Shown piece after piece: positions 40,722-48,267 of a DNA stretch of 59,726 nt. The position numbers and the translations under genes are program-made. The notes under the pieces are model-generated. The model worked only from the letters and a program-made list of their open reading frames with translations, had not been told where the DNA came from and did no database searches. The stretch covers positions 1 through 59,726 of the forward strand of contig JACPDG010000084.1 in NCBI GenBank assembly GCA_016184125.1, given 5' to 3'. Numbering within the stretch: position 1 is the stretch's first letter; every line of letters starts with the position of its first letter. The stretch comes from Candidatus Rokuibacteriota bacterium. Lineage in GTDB: Bacteria; Methylomirabilota; Methylomirabilia; Rokubacteriales; CSP1-6.

Positions 40722-40741
40722 GGTCAGACCGCGGTCAGACC
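40722..40741. promoter_or_regulatory. Two direct repeats of the palindrome GGTCAGACC upstream of dppD
   Basis: GGTCAGACC at 40722-40730 and 40733-40741, 11 bp apart (one helical turn). On the minus strand they precede TGTGATACACT, a possible extended -10. Inference: paired binding sites for a dimeric regulator of the importer. Confidence 0.5.
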
Positions 40742-40765
40742 AAGCCTGACAGCACGCACGACCGG

Positions 40766-40857
40766 TCAGAGCACGCGAGCGAATCCGAGGCGTCCCGGGT
40801 TCTCCCGGGACGGTTGCGCGCGCCGGGGGACTCGGGACTTTCGGCCTCCCATGATGT
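40766..40857 (-). repeat. Two-hairpin element, copy F (diverged)
   Basis: Minus orientation, begins 9 nt after the GT4 stop. First hairpin decayed (GGGAGGCCGAAAGTCCCGAG); second hairpin perfect (GTCCCGGGAGAACCCGGGAC). Confidence 0.7.
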
Positions 40858-40865
40858 CGGTCTCG

Positions 40866-42116
40866 TCAGTGGCAGCGAGCGAACGCGACGTGCCGGCGGG
40901 CGCGCGGCTGCAGCGCGGCGTACTCGCGGCACACCGCGCGCGCGATGCACGGCCACCGGTGCTGCGCGGACCAGCGCACGCCCTCAGCGCCGAGCCGCGC
41001 GCGACGTGCGGGATCCGCGAGCACCGCGTCGATCCGATCCGCGAGCGCGGCGACGTCGCCTTCCGGAACGAGGAAGCCGGTGACGCCGTTGCGCACGGTC
41101 GTGGCCAGCCCGCCGACGCGCGACGCGATCACGGGGCTCCCGCACGCCATGGCCTCGAGCGCGACCATGCCGAACGACTCGTAATAGGACGGCATCACGG
41201 TCACGTCGGCCGCGACGTAGTAGGCGCGTAGATCCGCCTGCGGCTGCGGGCCCAGGAACGAGACGGCGTCGCAGAGATGGAGCCGGCACGTGAGCCCGCG
41301 GACGTACGCCTCATGGCCGTCGACGGCCTCGTCCGCGTCGCCGCCGACGACGAGCAGCCGGACGCCGCGCCCGCGACTGCGCAGTCGTGCGACGGCCTCG
41401 AGCAGCGTCTCGAGGCCCTTGATCGGGGCGATCCGGCCGACGTAGAGCAGGATCGGTCCACCGGGGAGCCCGAGCTCTCGGCGCGCATCGACGGGGCGGC
41501 CGGGGCGGAAGAGATCGGTGTCGACGCCGCACGGGACGACCGCGATGCGGGAGAACGGGGCGCCGTACTCGTTCACCAGCTGCGCGCGCTCGACTTCGCT
41601 CGCCGCCACGATCCGGTCCACATCTTGCGCGAGCCGGGTCTCCTCGGCGACGCGGAGAGGCGGCTCGACCTCCGGCCGCCTCGTGGCGCCGTTCTTGAGC
41701 CGCGCGAGGGTGTGGAACATCTGCATGACCGGCACACCGAAGCGGCGGCCAAGCTCGAGACCGGCGACGCCCGAGAGCCAGTAGTGCGCGTGCACGAGGT
41801 CGTACTCGACGCCGTGCGTGAGGCGCCAGCCGTCGACGCGGTCGACGAACTCGTCGAGGTGCTCGAACACCCGCTCGCGCTCCATCGGCGCCTCGGGACC
41901 GGCGCGGAGATGGACGACACGCGCACCGGGGCCGAGCGGGACGACGCGCGGGATCGAGGGATCCTGCGAGCGCGTGAAGACGTCCACCGCGACGTCCATG
42001 CGGCCCAGCTCACGGCCGAGCTCACGAACGTAGACGTTCATCCCCCCGGTCTGCTTGCCGCCGAGGGCAGCGAGCGGACAGGTGTGGACGGACAGGACGG
42101 CGACCCGGAGGCTCAT
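40866..42116 (-). CDS. GT4 glycosyltransferase, MshA-like
   Basis: 416 aa, ATG at 42116 overlapping the upstream stop. GT-B fold: N-terminal VAVLSVHTCPLAALGGKQTG GMNVYVRELG strongly recalls MshA/sucrose-phosphate-synthase-type GT4 enzymes; donor-site motifs GPILLYVGRIAPIKGLETLL and E-x7-E in SYYESFGMVALEAMACGSPV. Retaining transfer from a nucleotide sugar. Family members act on inositol phosphate or fructose phosphate, but no partner mycothiol genes are here, so acceptor is unknown. Coupled to a CelD-like acyltransferase. Confidence 0.9.
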   Translation of the reverse strand: MSLRVAVLSVHTCPLAALGGKQTGGMNVYVRELGRELGRMDVAVDVFTRSQDPSIPRVVPLGPGARVVHLRAGPEAPMERERVFEHLDEFVDRVDGWRLTHGVEYDLVHAHYWLSGVAGLELGRRFGVPVMQMFHTLARLKNGATRRPEVEPPLRVAEETRLAQDVDRIVAASEVERAQLVNEYGAPFSRIAVVPCGVDTDLFRPGRPVDARRELGLPGGPILLYVGRIAPIKGLETLLEAVARLRSRGRGVRLLVVGGDADEAVDGHEAYVRGLTCRLHLCDAVSFLGPQPQADLRAYYVAADVTVMPSYYESFGMVALEAMACGSPVIASRVGGLATTVRNGVTGFLVPEGDVAALADRIDAVLADPARRARLGAEGVRWSAQHRWPCIARAVCREYAALQPRARRHVAFARCH

Positions 42117-43183
42117 CGGGCCGCGGCGCCCGTGCGCTCCCCAGCGTCGGCGGTCGCGCGCTCCACGCGCACGGCGTAGACATCCTCGGGCGCCGGTCCG
42201 AACTCGTACTTGTACCGTTCCTCGCCGCGCAGGAAGTCGAAGCGCGCCTTGCCGCGCGTGATCGCGTCCTGGACCACCGCGGTCAGCAGGACCAGCCCCG
42301 GCGCGAGCGACGCGCGGTCCGGATGGAAGCCGGAGTTGTAGAGACCGACCGAGCCGTCCCACTCCAGGCAGATGAACGTCGCGATCGGACCCGCGGCGGT
42401 GTCGAGGAACCAGATGCGCGCGCCACCGTCCCCCGCGAGCGCCGCGATCGCCTCCCGGAAGAACCCTTCCATGCGCTCGTCCATGAAGCGCGCCTTGCCG
42501 GCGCGCGAGCGCCGGTGCAGGTGGAGGAAATCATCGAAGCGAGCTCGGACGTCGCCGGGCCGGTCGACCGACGATACGCGCGCGTCCGGCGCCTCGCGGT
42601 GGAGCCGGCGGACCTTTCGGAGCATCTCGTGACGGTGGCGCGGGGACAGGGTGGTGAGATAGGCGTCCCAGGAGCCCGGCAGCGCGAGGACGGGACATCG
42701 CTCCTCGACACTTGCCGTCGCGACCAGGCCACACGCGGGCGCGAGCCGCGGCAGCAGCGGCACCGTGGGCGACGTGGCGGGAAGCGCGTGCAGATCCCAC
42801 ACGCTGCCGTCGGTCCGTGACCGGAGGAGCGCCAGCCACGCGTCCTCCTCGCCACCGGCGACGGCGAGCAGGTCGAGGTAATCCGATACGCCGGTGCCGC
42901 CGATCAGGCGCCAGAGCCGGGGCTCGGCCTCGTAGAGCGGCAGCACGGCGACGAGACGTCCCTCGCCGTCGCGGACGGTGCGGATCTCGACGCGCATGGA
43001 GCCGGCGAAGGCCCGCGTCCACGTCCGCTGCCATGTGAAGGTGAGGAAGGGCGACCGGAGCGCCGACGCGGCGTGGAGCTGGGCCCATGCCGCCCCACCA
43101 ACCGCGTCGAGCGACTCGAGGACGTCGACCTTCACCGGCCGATCGACCTCACCCGCCGGCAGGCCCCGCGGGCCCGGGATCAC
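42113..43183 (-). CDS. CelD/BcsL-like GNAT acyltransferase
   Basis: ~356 aa, GTG at 43183 overlapping the FmdB stop (GTGA); a second possible start is GTG 43135. FemAB/GNAT_acetyltr_6 pattern: FLTFTWQRTWTRAFAG in the N-half, RHRHEMLRKVRRL, and the C-half LHRRSRAGKARFMDERMEGF, FLDTAAGPIATFICLEWDGS, DFLRGEERYKYEFG. Such enzymes acylate sugars or polysaccharide precursors in EPS and envelope loci. Translationally linked to the GT4 downstream, suggesting they modify the same product. Confidence 0.85.
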   Translation of the reverse strand: MIPGPRGLPAGEVDRPVKVDVLESLDAVGGAAWAQLHAASALRSPFLTFTWQRTWTRAFAGSMRVEIRTVRDGEGRLVAVLPLYEAEPRLWRLIGGTGVSDYLDLLAVAGGEEDAWLALLRSRTDGSVWDLHALPATSPTVPLLPRLAPACGLVATASVEERCPVLALPGSWDAYLTTLSPRHRHEMLRKVRRLHREAPDARVSSVDRPGDVRARFDDFLHLHRRSRAGKARFMDERMEGFFREAIAALAGDGGARIWFLDTAAGPIATFICLEWDGSVGLYNSGFHPDRASLAPGLVLLTAVVQDAITRGKARFDFLRGEERYKYEFGPAPEDVYAVRVERATADAGERTGAAAR

Positions 43184-43575
43184 AGCTCGGTATCGGCCCC
43201 GGACGAGGCGGTCGGCCCGACACCGCCGTCGTCACCTTCGCTGTCCTCCCCGCCCTCCGTCGACTCGGCCATGGCCTCGTCGACCGCCTCGTCGAAGTCG
43301 CCGCCGAGCTCGTCGCCGAACTCCTTGCCCATCTTCTTCATGAACCGCGCGACGCTCGCCGGGTCGTTCTCGTCGACGTCCCCGAGATCCGCCGAGTCGG
43401 CGAGCGCGTCGAGCCGCGCCTCCTCGGACTTCACCGTGGCGAACCGGGACATGATCCGCGTCAGCGAGGTGCTCCCGCAGCGCGGACAGGTCGGCTCCGG
43501 CATCGCCGAGGGGCGCATGACGAGGAGGCTCACACGACGGCGGCAGCCGTGGCAGTCGTACTCGTAGATCGGCAT
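43180..43575 (-). CDS. FmdB-family zinc-ribbon protein
   Basis: 131 aa. MPIYEYDCHGCRRRVSLLVM and TCPRCGSTSLTRIMSRF give the C-x2-C...C-x2-C ribbon of FmdB-type putative regulatory proteins. An Asp/Glu-rich tail of ~60 residues follows. A -10-like TAGAAT (minus strand, 43588-43583) lies 8 nt before the ATG, implying a leaderless or very short leader. Overlaps the acyltransferase gene. Role unknown. Confidence 0.88.
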   Translation of the reverse strand: MPIYEYDCHGCRRRVSLLVMRPSAMPEPTCPRCGSTSLTRIMSRFATVKSEEARLDALADSADLGDVDENDPASVARFMKKMGKEFGDELGGDFDEAVDEAMAESTEGGEDSEGDDGGVGPTASSGADTEL

Positions 43576-43857
43576 GCGCAAAATTCTAGCATCTCGATCG
43601 GTGATTCCGGTTTGCCCCAGCGTGCTCGACGCCGACACCGATGACCTCGCCGCGACTCGCGACATCGACGAACGGCAGCGTGAGCTCGAGCGCCACCTTC
43701 AAGACTCCGTACGCGGGGCGCCACTCCGTCTCCCGCGCGAGGCGGTCCCGCCGGCGGTCTCGAAGCCACACGCGGAGGCTCCGCAGGTGGTGGCGCGGCT
43801 TCGACCGGTGGCGACACCACACGTCGACGAGGGTCAGCCGGGCGCTCGGCGCGCGGC

Positions 43858-44784
43858 TCACCCGCGCTCGAGCACCTCGCGGATGCGTTCCGGCGCCACC
43901 CGGATCTCCACGCCCGCGCGCTCCTGCTCGAGCAGCATCGCGACGCGCGAGTCCCGCTCGCCCCATCCGCGGTTGACCGCCTCGGTCAGCTCCTCGAGCG
44001 CCAGGTTCGCGAGCCGCATCGGCACGCCGAGCTCGCGCCCGAGACCGACGGCCAGCGTCACGTCCTTCCGCGCCAGCCGGAGCGCGAACGCCGGCGGGTC
44101 GTACGTGCCCGGGAGGAACTGGTCGACGAGGCCGTCGAAGGTGCGTCGCCGGCCGAGCGCGCCCTGCCGCACGGCGTCGAAGAGCGCGAGGGGATCGACG
44201 CCGGCCTTGACGCCCATCGTGAAGACCTCGGCGAGCGCGGTCTGCAACACGTACCCGGTGCAGTTGTGGACGAGCTTCGCGACCGACCCGCTGCCGATCG
44301 GCCCGACGTAGTACGCCTGGTCGCCGATGGCGTCGAGCACCGGCTTCGAGCGCTTGAACACGGCCTCGTCGCCCCCGACCCACAGCGCCAGCTTCCGCGT
44401 CCTCGCCCCCTTTGGGCCGCCGCTCACCGGGGCGTCGAGCACGTGCACGCCCCGCTCGCCGAAGACGCCGTGAAGCCGCCGCATGAGGGCCGGGTCGTTC
44501 GTGCTCAGGTCGAACCACGCCGTCCCCTTCGCCATGCCGGCGAGCAGGCCGCGATCTCCCGATGCGACGACCTCGACGTCCCGCGGTCCGGGGAGCGACG
44601 TGAAGACGATCTCGGCACCCTCGGCCGCCTGCCGCGGGCCGTCCGCCCACTTGGCGCCGGCGGCGATATGAGGCGCCGCCGCCTCGCGCTTGACGTCGTG
44701 CACCAGCAGGTCGTGACCCGCCTTGATGAGGTTCAGCGCCATGCTCGAGCCCATCGTCCCGACTCCGACGAATCCGACTTTCAT
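43858..44784 (-). CDS. 3-hydroxyisobutyrate/6-phosphogluconate-type NAD(P) dehydrogenase
   Basis: 308 aa beta-hydroxyacid dehydrogenase. Rossmann motif VGFVGVGTMGSSMALNLIKA, substrate motif DAPVSGGPKGARTRK, catalytic Lys in GSVAKLVHNCTGY (~170), NADP/NAD specificity loop after VHDVKRE. Oxidises or reduces a beta-hydroxy acid such as tartronate semialdehyde/glycerate. ATG overlaps the GT4 stop (ATGA). Given the nearby TPP lyase, a glyoxylate carboligase/tartronate semialdehyde-like route is conceivable but not shown. Confidence 0.9.
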   Translation of the reverse strand: MKVGFVGVGTMGSSMALNLIKAGHDLLVHDVKREAAAPHIAAGAKWADGPRQAAEGAEIVFTSLPGPRDVEVVASGDRGLLAGMAKGTAWFDLSTNDPALMRRLHGVFGERGVHVLDAPVSGGPKGARTRKLALWVGGDEAVFKRSKPVLDAIGDQAYYVGPIGSGSVAKLVHNCTGYVLQTALAEVFTMGVKAGVDPLALFDAVRQGALGRRRTFDGLVDQFLPGTYDPPAFALRLARKDVTLAVGLGRELGVPMRLANLALEELTEAVNRGWGERDSRVAMLLEQERAGVEIRVAPERIREVLERG

Positions 44785-45815
44785 GCTCCTGCCCTCCCCT
44801 GTTCGAACAGCGTTTCCATCTGGATGGCCGCCCGGTCCCAGTCGTACGCGGACGTCACGTGCGCCTGCCCCGCCGCTGCAATCTTGTTCCGCAGCGGCTC
44901 GTCGCTCGCCAGCCGCTCCAGCTTCCGCGCCAGGTCGGCCACGTCACGCCGCCTGGCCACGAGCGCCGTCTCGCCGTCGCGCGCGTAGTCGCGAGACCCC
45001 CCGTTGTCGTACGTCACGAGCGCGGCACCGCACGCCATCGCTTCCATCGACGGCATCCCGAGGCCCTCGTCCCACGACGGGCACAGGTAGATGTCCGCGC
45101 TCGAGTAGAGCGCGGCCAGACGCTGCTGCTCGGGGTTGACGTGAAACTCGTCGTACGCCTCCCGGTCCCGGGGCGGCTTCACCCCGAAGCCGACGAGCGT
45201 GAGCCCGGAAACGCGCGGCGTGACGCGCGCCACCGCGTCCAGCCCGTCGGCGACACCTTTCCAGGCGTACGAGTGGTGGAGCATCAGCACGCGCGGGCGG
45301 GACGTCGGCACGCCGGCGTCCACGGGATGGAACAGCGCCGGATCCACCGGCGTCACGAGGACGGGGGCGTCGCTCGCGAACCGCTCGCGCATGATGTCCC
45401 GGAGCCACGTCGAGATCACGATCTTCCGGAGGGGGAGCCGGTACGTCGCGTCCACCGCGTCGGGACGACCGTGGTGCAGGCTCTCGTAGTGCTGCACCAG
45501 GTAGAACTTCGCGCCCGCGCCGGGCGGCGCGGCGGCGGCGACGGCCGCGGACTGCCACGCGGTCGCGACGAGGACGTCGGCACGACGCAATCGGTCGGCA
45601 CGCCACGCCGACACCCATCGAACACGCGGCGAGAAGCCCGGGATCCACGTCGGGCCGGCAGCGGTCACCGAGCGCCAGACGGCCGTGTGCCGGTGCCTCG
45701 CCGGGACGACGACCTCGACGTCGTGCGCCCGGCGCGCGAGCCGGTCGGCGTACGTGAGGATCGCGCGCACGCCACCCGCGATCCTGAGGTGCGGGCACAG
45801 GACCGTGACCTTCAA
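44781..45815 (-). CDS. GT4 family glycosyltransferase
   Basis: 344 aa, TTG start at 45815 overlapping the TPP-enzyme stop (TTGA). N-terminal KVTVLCPHLRIAGGVRAILT matches rhamnan/rhamnosyl-type GT4 enzymes; C-half has PRVLMLHHSYAWKGVADGLD, LTLVGFGVKP and the E-x7-E region CPSWDEGLGMPSMEAMACGA. Likely adds a sugar to a cell-surface glycan. Its coupling to metabolic genes on both sides is unusual. Confidence 0.88.
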   Translation of the reverse strand: MKVTVLCPHLRIAGGVRAILTYADRLARRAHDVEVVVPARHRHTAVWRSVTAAGPTWIPGFSPRVRWVSAWRADRLRRADVLVATAWQSAAVAAAAPPGAGAKFYLVQHYESLHHGRPDAVDATYRLPLRKIVISTWLRDIMRERFASDAPVLVTPVDPALFHPVDAGVPTSRPRVLMLHHSYAWKGVADGLDAVARVTPRVSGLTLVGFGVKPPRDREAYDEFHVNPEQQRLAALYSSADIYLCPSWDEGLGMPSMEAMACGAALVTYDNGGSRDYARDGETALVARRRDVADLARKLERLASDEPLRNKIAAAGQAHVTSAYDWDRAAIQMETLFEQGRAGA

Positions 45816-47464
45816 ATGGCCATCGAGACCTGGCCGGTCCGGCGATACGCGCCCGGATCGAGCACGACGTTCACGCACCAGACCTCGTCGGATGCGAGGG
45901 CATGCTCGAGCGCGGGCCGGAGGTCGTTCGGGTCGGTGACGAGCACCCCGCGCCCACCGAGCGCCTCGACCATGAGGTCGTATCGGGTCGTCGGCAGCGA
46001 CGTCGCCACCGCACGCTCCGCTCCCCAGAACGACAGCTGCGGGTTTCGGATCTGGCCCCACCCGCCGTCGTTGCCGATGACGCACGTGAGCGGCAGGCCG
46101 AAGCGCACCGCGGTCTCCATCTCCATGCCGTTCAGACCGAACGCGCCGTCGCCGGCGATGAGGAGCACCCGTTGCGCGGGATGCAGCAGCTTCGCCGCGA
46201 TGGCGAACGACGGCCCGACGCCGAGGCATCCGAAGGGGCCGGGATCCAGCCACTGCCCCGGACGGCTCAGACGGACGATCTTGGACGAGCACCCGACCAC
46301 GTCGCCGCCGTCGCCCACCACGATCGTGTCCGGCGTGACGACGGACGCGATCTCGGCGGCGAGCCGGTAGTGGGAGATCGGCATGTCGCCGGATGCGGTC
46401 AACGCGTCGAGCGTGCTCCGCGAGTCGCGCTCCCTGTCCTCGAGACGCCCCCGCCATTCCGTCCAGCGCGACGGCAGCGCCACGGGCAGCGCATCGGTGG
46501 CCTGGTCCAGGACGCGCCCGATGTGCCCGGCGATCCCGACCTCGATCGGTCGATTACGCCCGAGCTCGGCGGGATCGCAATCGACCATGCACACGACGAC
46601 GTCCTCCGCGAACGTCGGCGTGCGGCCGTAGCCGAGCCGGAAGTCGAGCGGCGCGCCGAGCACGAGCACGAAGTCGGCGGTGGCGAGCGCGAAGCCGCGC
46701 GCCTGCTGGAACGCGAGCGGATGATCGTGCGCGAGCGTGCCGCGTCCCGCGCCGGTCAGGAACACGGGCACGCCGGCCGCCTCGGCGAAGGCCGCGAGCG
46801 ACTTCGCCGCGTCGTCCCAGTACACGCCGCTGCCCGCGACGACGACCGGGCGCTCGGCGCGCGACAGCAGATCGACGACGCGCGCGATCGCGTCCGGAGC
46901 GGCGAGGCTCGCCGGGCGGTGCACGTACTGCCTCGGGATCGGCGCCAGACGCTCCTCGATGCGCCCGAGCAGGAGGTCGACGGGGATCTCGACGAAGACG
47001 GGGCCCGGCCGCCCCGAGAGGGCGGTCCGGATCGCGGTGGTCAGCACCTCGGGGATCTGCCGGATCTCCGGGACGGTCCACGCGCCCTTCGTGATCGGCC
47101 GGAAGAGGTCGACCTGCTCCATCTCCTGGAGCGCGCCGAGCCCTCTGAGCCCGAGCGGGGCGGCGCCGCCGATGAGCAGCAGCGGGCTTCGCGCGGCGTG
47201 GGCGTTCGCGACCCCCGTCACCGCGTCCGTGACGCCCGGACCGGGAGCGACGATCGCGACGCCGATGTTGCGGGTGAGCCGCGCGTAGGCGTCCGCCGCG
47301 TGGGCCGCCGCTTGCTCGTGGCGCACGTCGATGATCCGGATGCCCTCGGTCAGGCAGCCGTCGTAGATCGGCAGGACGTGCCCGCCGCAGAGCGTGAACA
47401 CGTGTCCCACCCCCGCGTCCTCGAGCACGCGCGCGACCAGCTCACCGCCTGTCGGCTCCGCCAT
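45812..47464 (-). CDS. Thiamine-diphosphate enzyme, acetolactate synthase-like
   Basis: 550 aa. Pyr domain with catalytic Glu50 (IIDVRHEQAAAHAADAYARL), GPGVTDAVTGVANAH, central Rossmann domain (RPVVVAGSGVYWDDAAKSLA), PP domain GDGAFGLNGMEMETAVRFGL ending NDGG for Mg-ThDP. No separate regulatory subunit gene. Similar in size and motifs to IlvB, oxalyl-CoA decarboxylase and glyoxylate carboligase paralogues; substrate cannot be fixed from motifs. Sits between a flavin reductase and a GT4, overlapping the latter. Confidence 0.9.
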   Translation of the reverse strand: MAEPTGGELVARVLEDAGVGHVFTLCGGHVLPIYDGCLTEGIRIIDVRHEQAAAHAADAYARLTRNIGVAIVAPGPGVTDAVTGVANAHAARSPLLLIGGAAPLGLRGLGALQEMEQVDLFRPITKGAWTVPEIRQIPEVLTTAIRTALSGRPGPVFVEIPVDLLLGRIEERLAPIPRQYVHRPASLAAPDAIARVVDLLSRAERPVVVAGSGVYWDDAAKSLAAFAEAAGVPVFLTGAGRGTLAHDHPLAFQQARGFALATADFVLVLGAPLDFRLGYGRTPTFAEDVVVCMVDCDPAELGRNRPIEVGIAGHIGRVLDQATDALPVALPSRWTEWRGRLEDRERDSRSTLDALTASGDMPISHYRLAAEIASVVTPDTIVVGDGGDVVGCSSKIVRLSRPGQWLDPGPFGCLGVGPSFAIAAKLLHPAQRVLLIAGDGAFGLNGMEMETAVRFGLPLTCVIGNDGGWGQIRNPQLSFWGAERAVATSLPTTRYDLMVEALGGRGVLVTDPNDLRPALEHALASDEVWCVNVVLDPGAYRRTGQVSMAI

Positions 47465-47499
47465 CCTGCTCCCCTCGTGTCTCGGCTGCCATCATGCCC

Positions 47500-48207
47500 T
47501 CACCAGAACTTCTCCCACTTCACCGCCTTGCGCTCCATCCCCCGCCCGACGAGCAGGTCGCGGACGGCGTGGATCGTCTTCTCCCCACCCGCGACGTACC
47601 CGACGTGTCCCTCGCTCGGCGGCGCATGGCGCTCGACCGCCTCGATCAACGAACCCGTCTCCCCGGCCCAGCCGTCCGCCGGACGCTCCACGACCGGATG
47701 ATAGGCGAAGCCCGGGTAGCGACGCGCCAGCGAGTTCAGCTCGCCGTGGTACACGAGCCATCCGGGATCCCTCGCCCAGGACACGAGCGCCGCCTCGCGC
47801 CCGAAGCCCGTCTCGTACAGGTCGGCGAGGATCGCGCGGATCGGCACGATGCCGATCTCCTCGGCGACGAAGAAGGGGCGTCGCGGATCGGCCCGGGTGA
47901 ACACGAAGCCGCCCAGCGGCCCCTTGAACTCGACCGGCGAGCCGGGCTCGAGTCCCCGGAACCACTGCGAGCCGACCCCGCCCGGTACCACGTCCGCGCA
48001 GAGCGTGATCACGGAGCCTGACCGCGGCGCCGACGCGATGGAATACGCGCGCACGGTCTTCGGACCGAGCCGCACGGAGATCCACTGGCCCGCGTCGAAC
48101 TCGAGCGCCACCGGGTCCTCCACGCGCAGATCGGCTTCGAGGATGTCCGGCGCCAGCGCGCGAACCGCGACGACACGAGCGCGGCAGTCGCGCGGCTTCC
48201 CGCTCAC
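47500..48207 (-). CDS. Ferredoxin-NAD(P) reductase-like flavoprotein
   Basis: 235 aa, FNR family without an Fe-S domain. FAD motif TVRAYSIASAPRSGSVITLC (R-x-Y-S), GPLGGFVFTRADPRRPFFV and NAD-binding EEIGIVPIRAILADLYE, C-terminal GHVGYVAGGEKTIHAVRDLL. Transfers electrons between NAD(P)H and a partner protein. 35 nt upstream of the TPP enzyme gene. Confidence 0.85.
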   Translation of the reverse strand: MSGKPRDCRARVVAVRALAPDILEADLRVEDPVALEFDAGQWISVRLGPKTVRAYSIASAPRSGSVITLCADVVPGGVGSQWFRGLEPGSPVEFKGPLGGFVFTRADPRRPFFVAEEIGIVPIRAILADLYETGFGREAALVSWARDPGWLVYHGELNSLARRYPGFAYHPVVERPADGWAGETGSLIEAVERHAPPSEGHVGYVAGGEKTIHAVRDLLVGRGMERKAVKWEKFW

Positions 48208-48267
48208 GTCACGAACGACAACACCGAGCGGGCGTGATCCGCGAAGGACGATGCGCGGGGGCCGCGG

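Noticed and set aside
43576-43857. Possible small minus-strand gene between FmdB and the dehydrogenase (reads GVLKVALELTLPFVDVASRG)
   Set aside because: No start codon or ribosome binding site supports it and I recognise no family; left as unexplained spacer.
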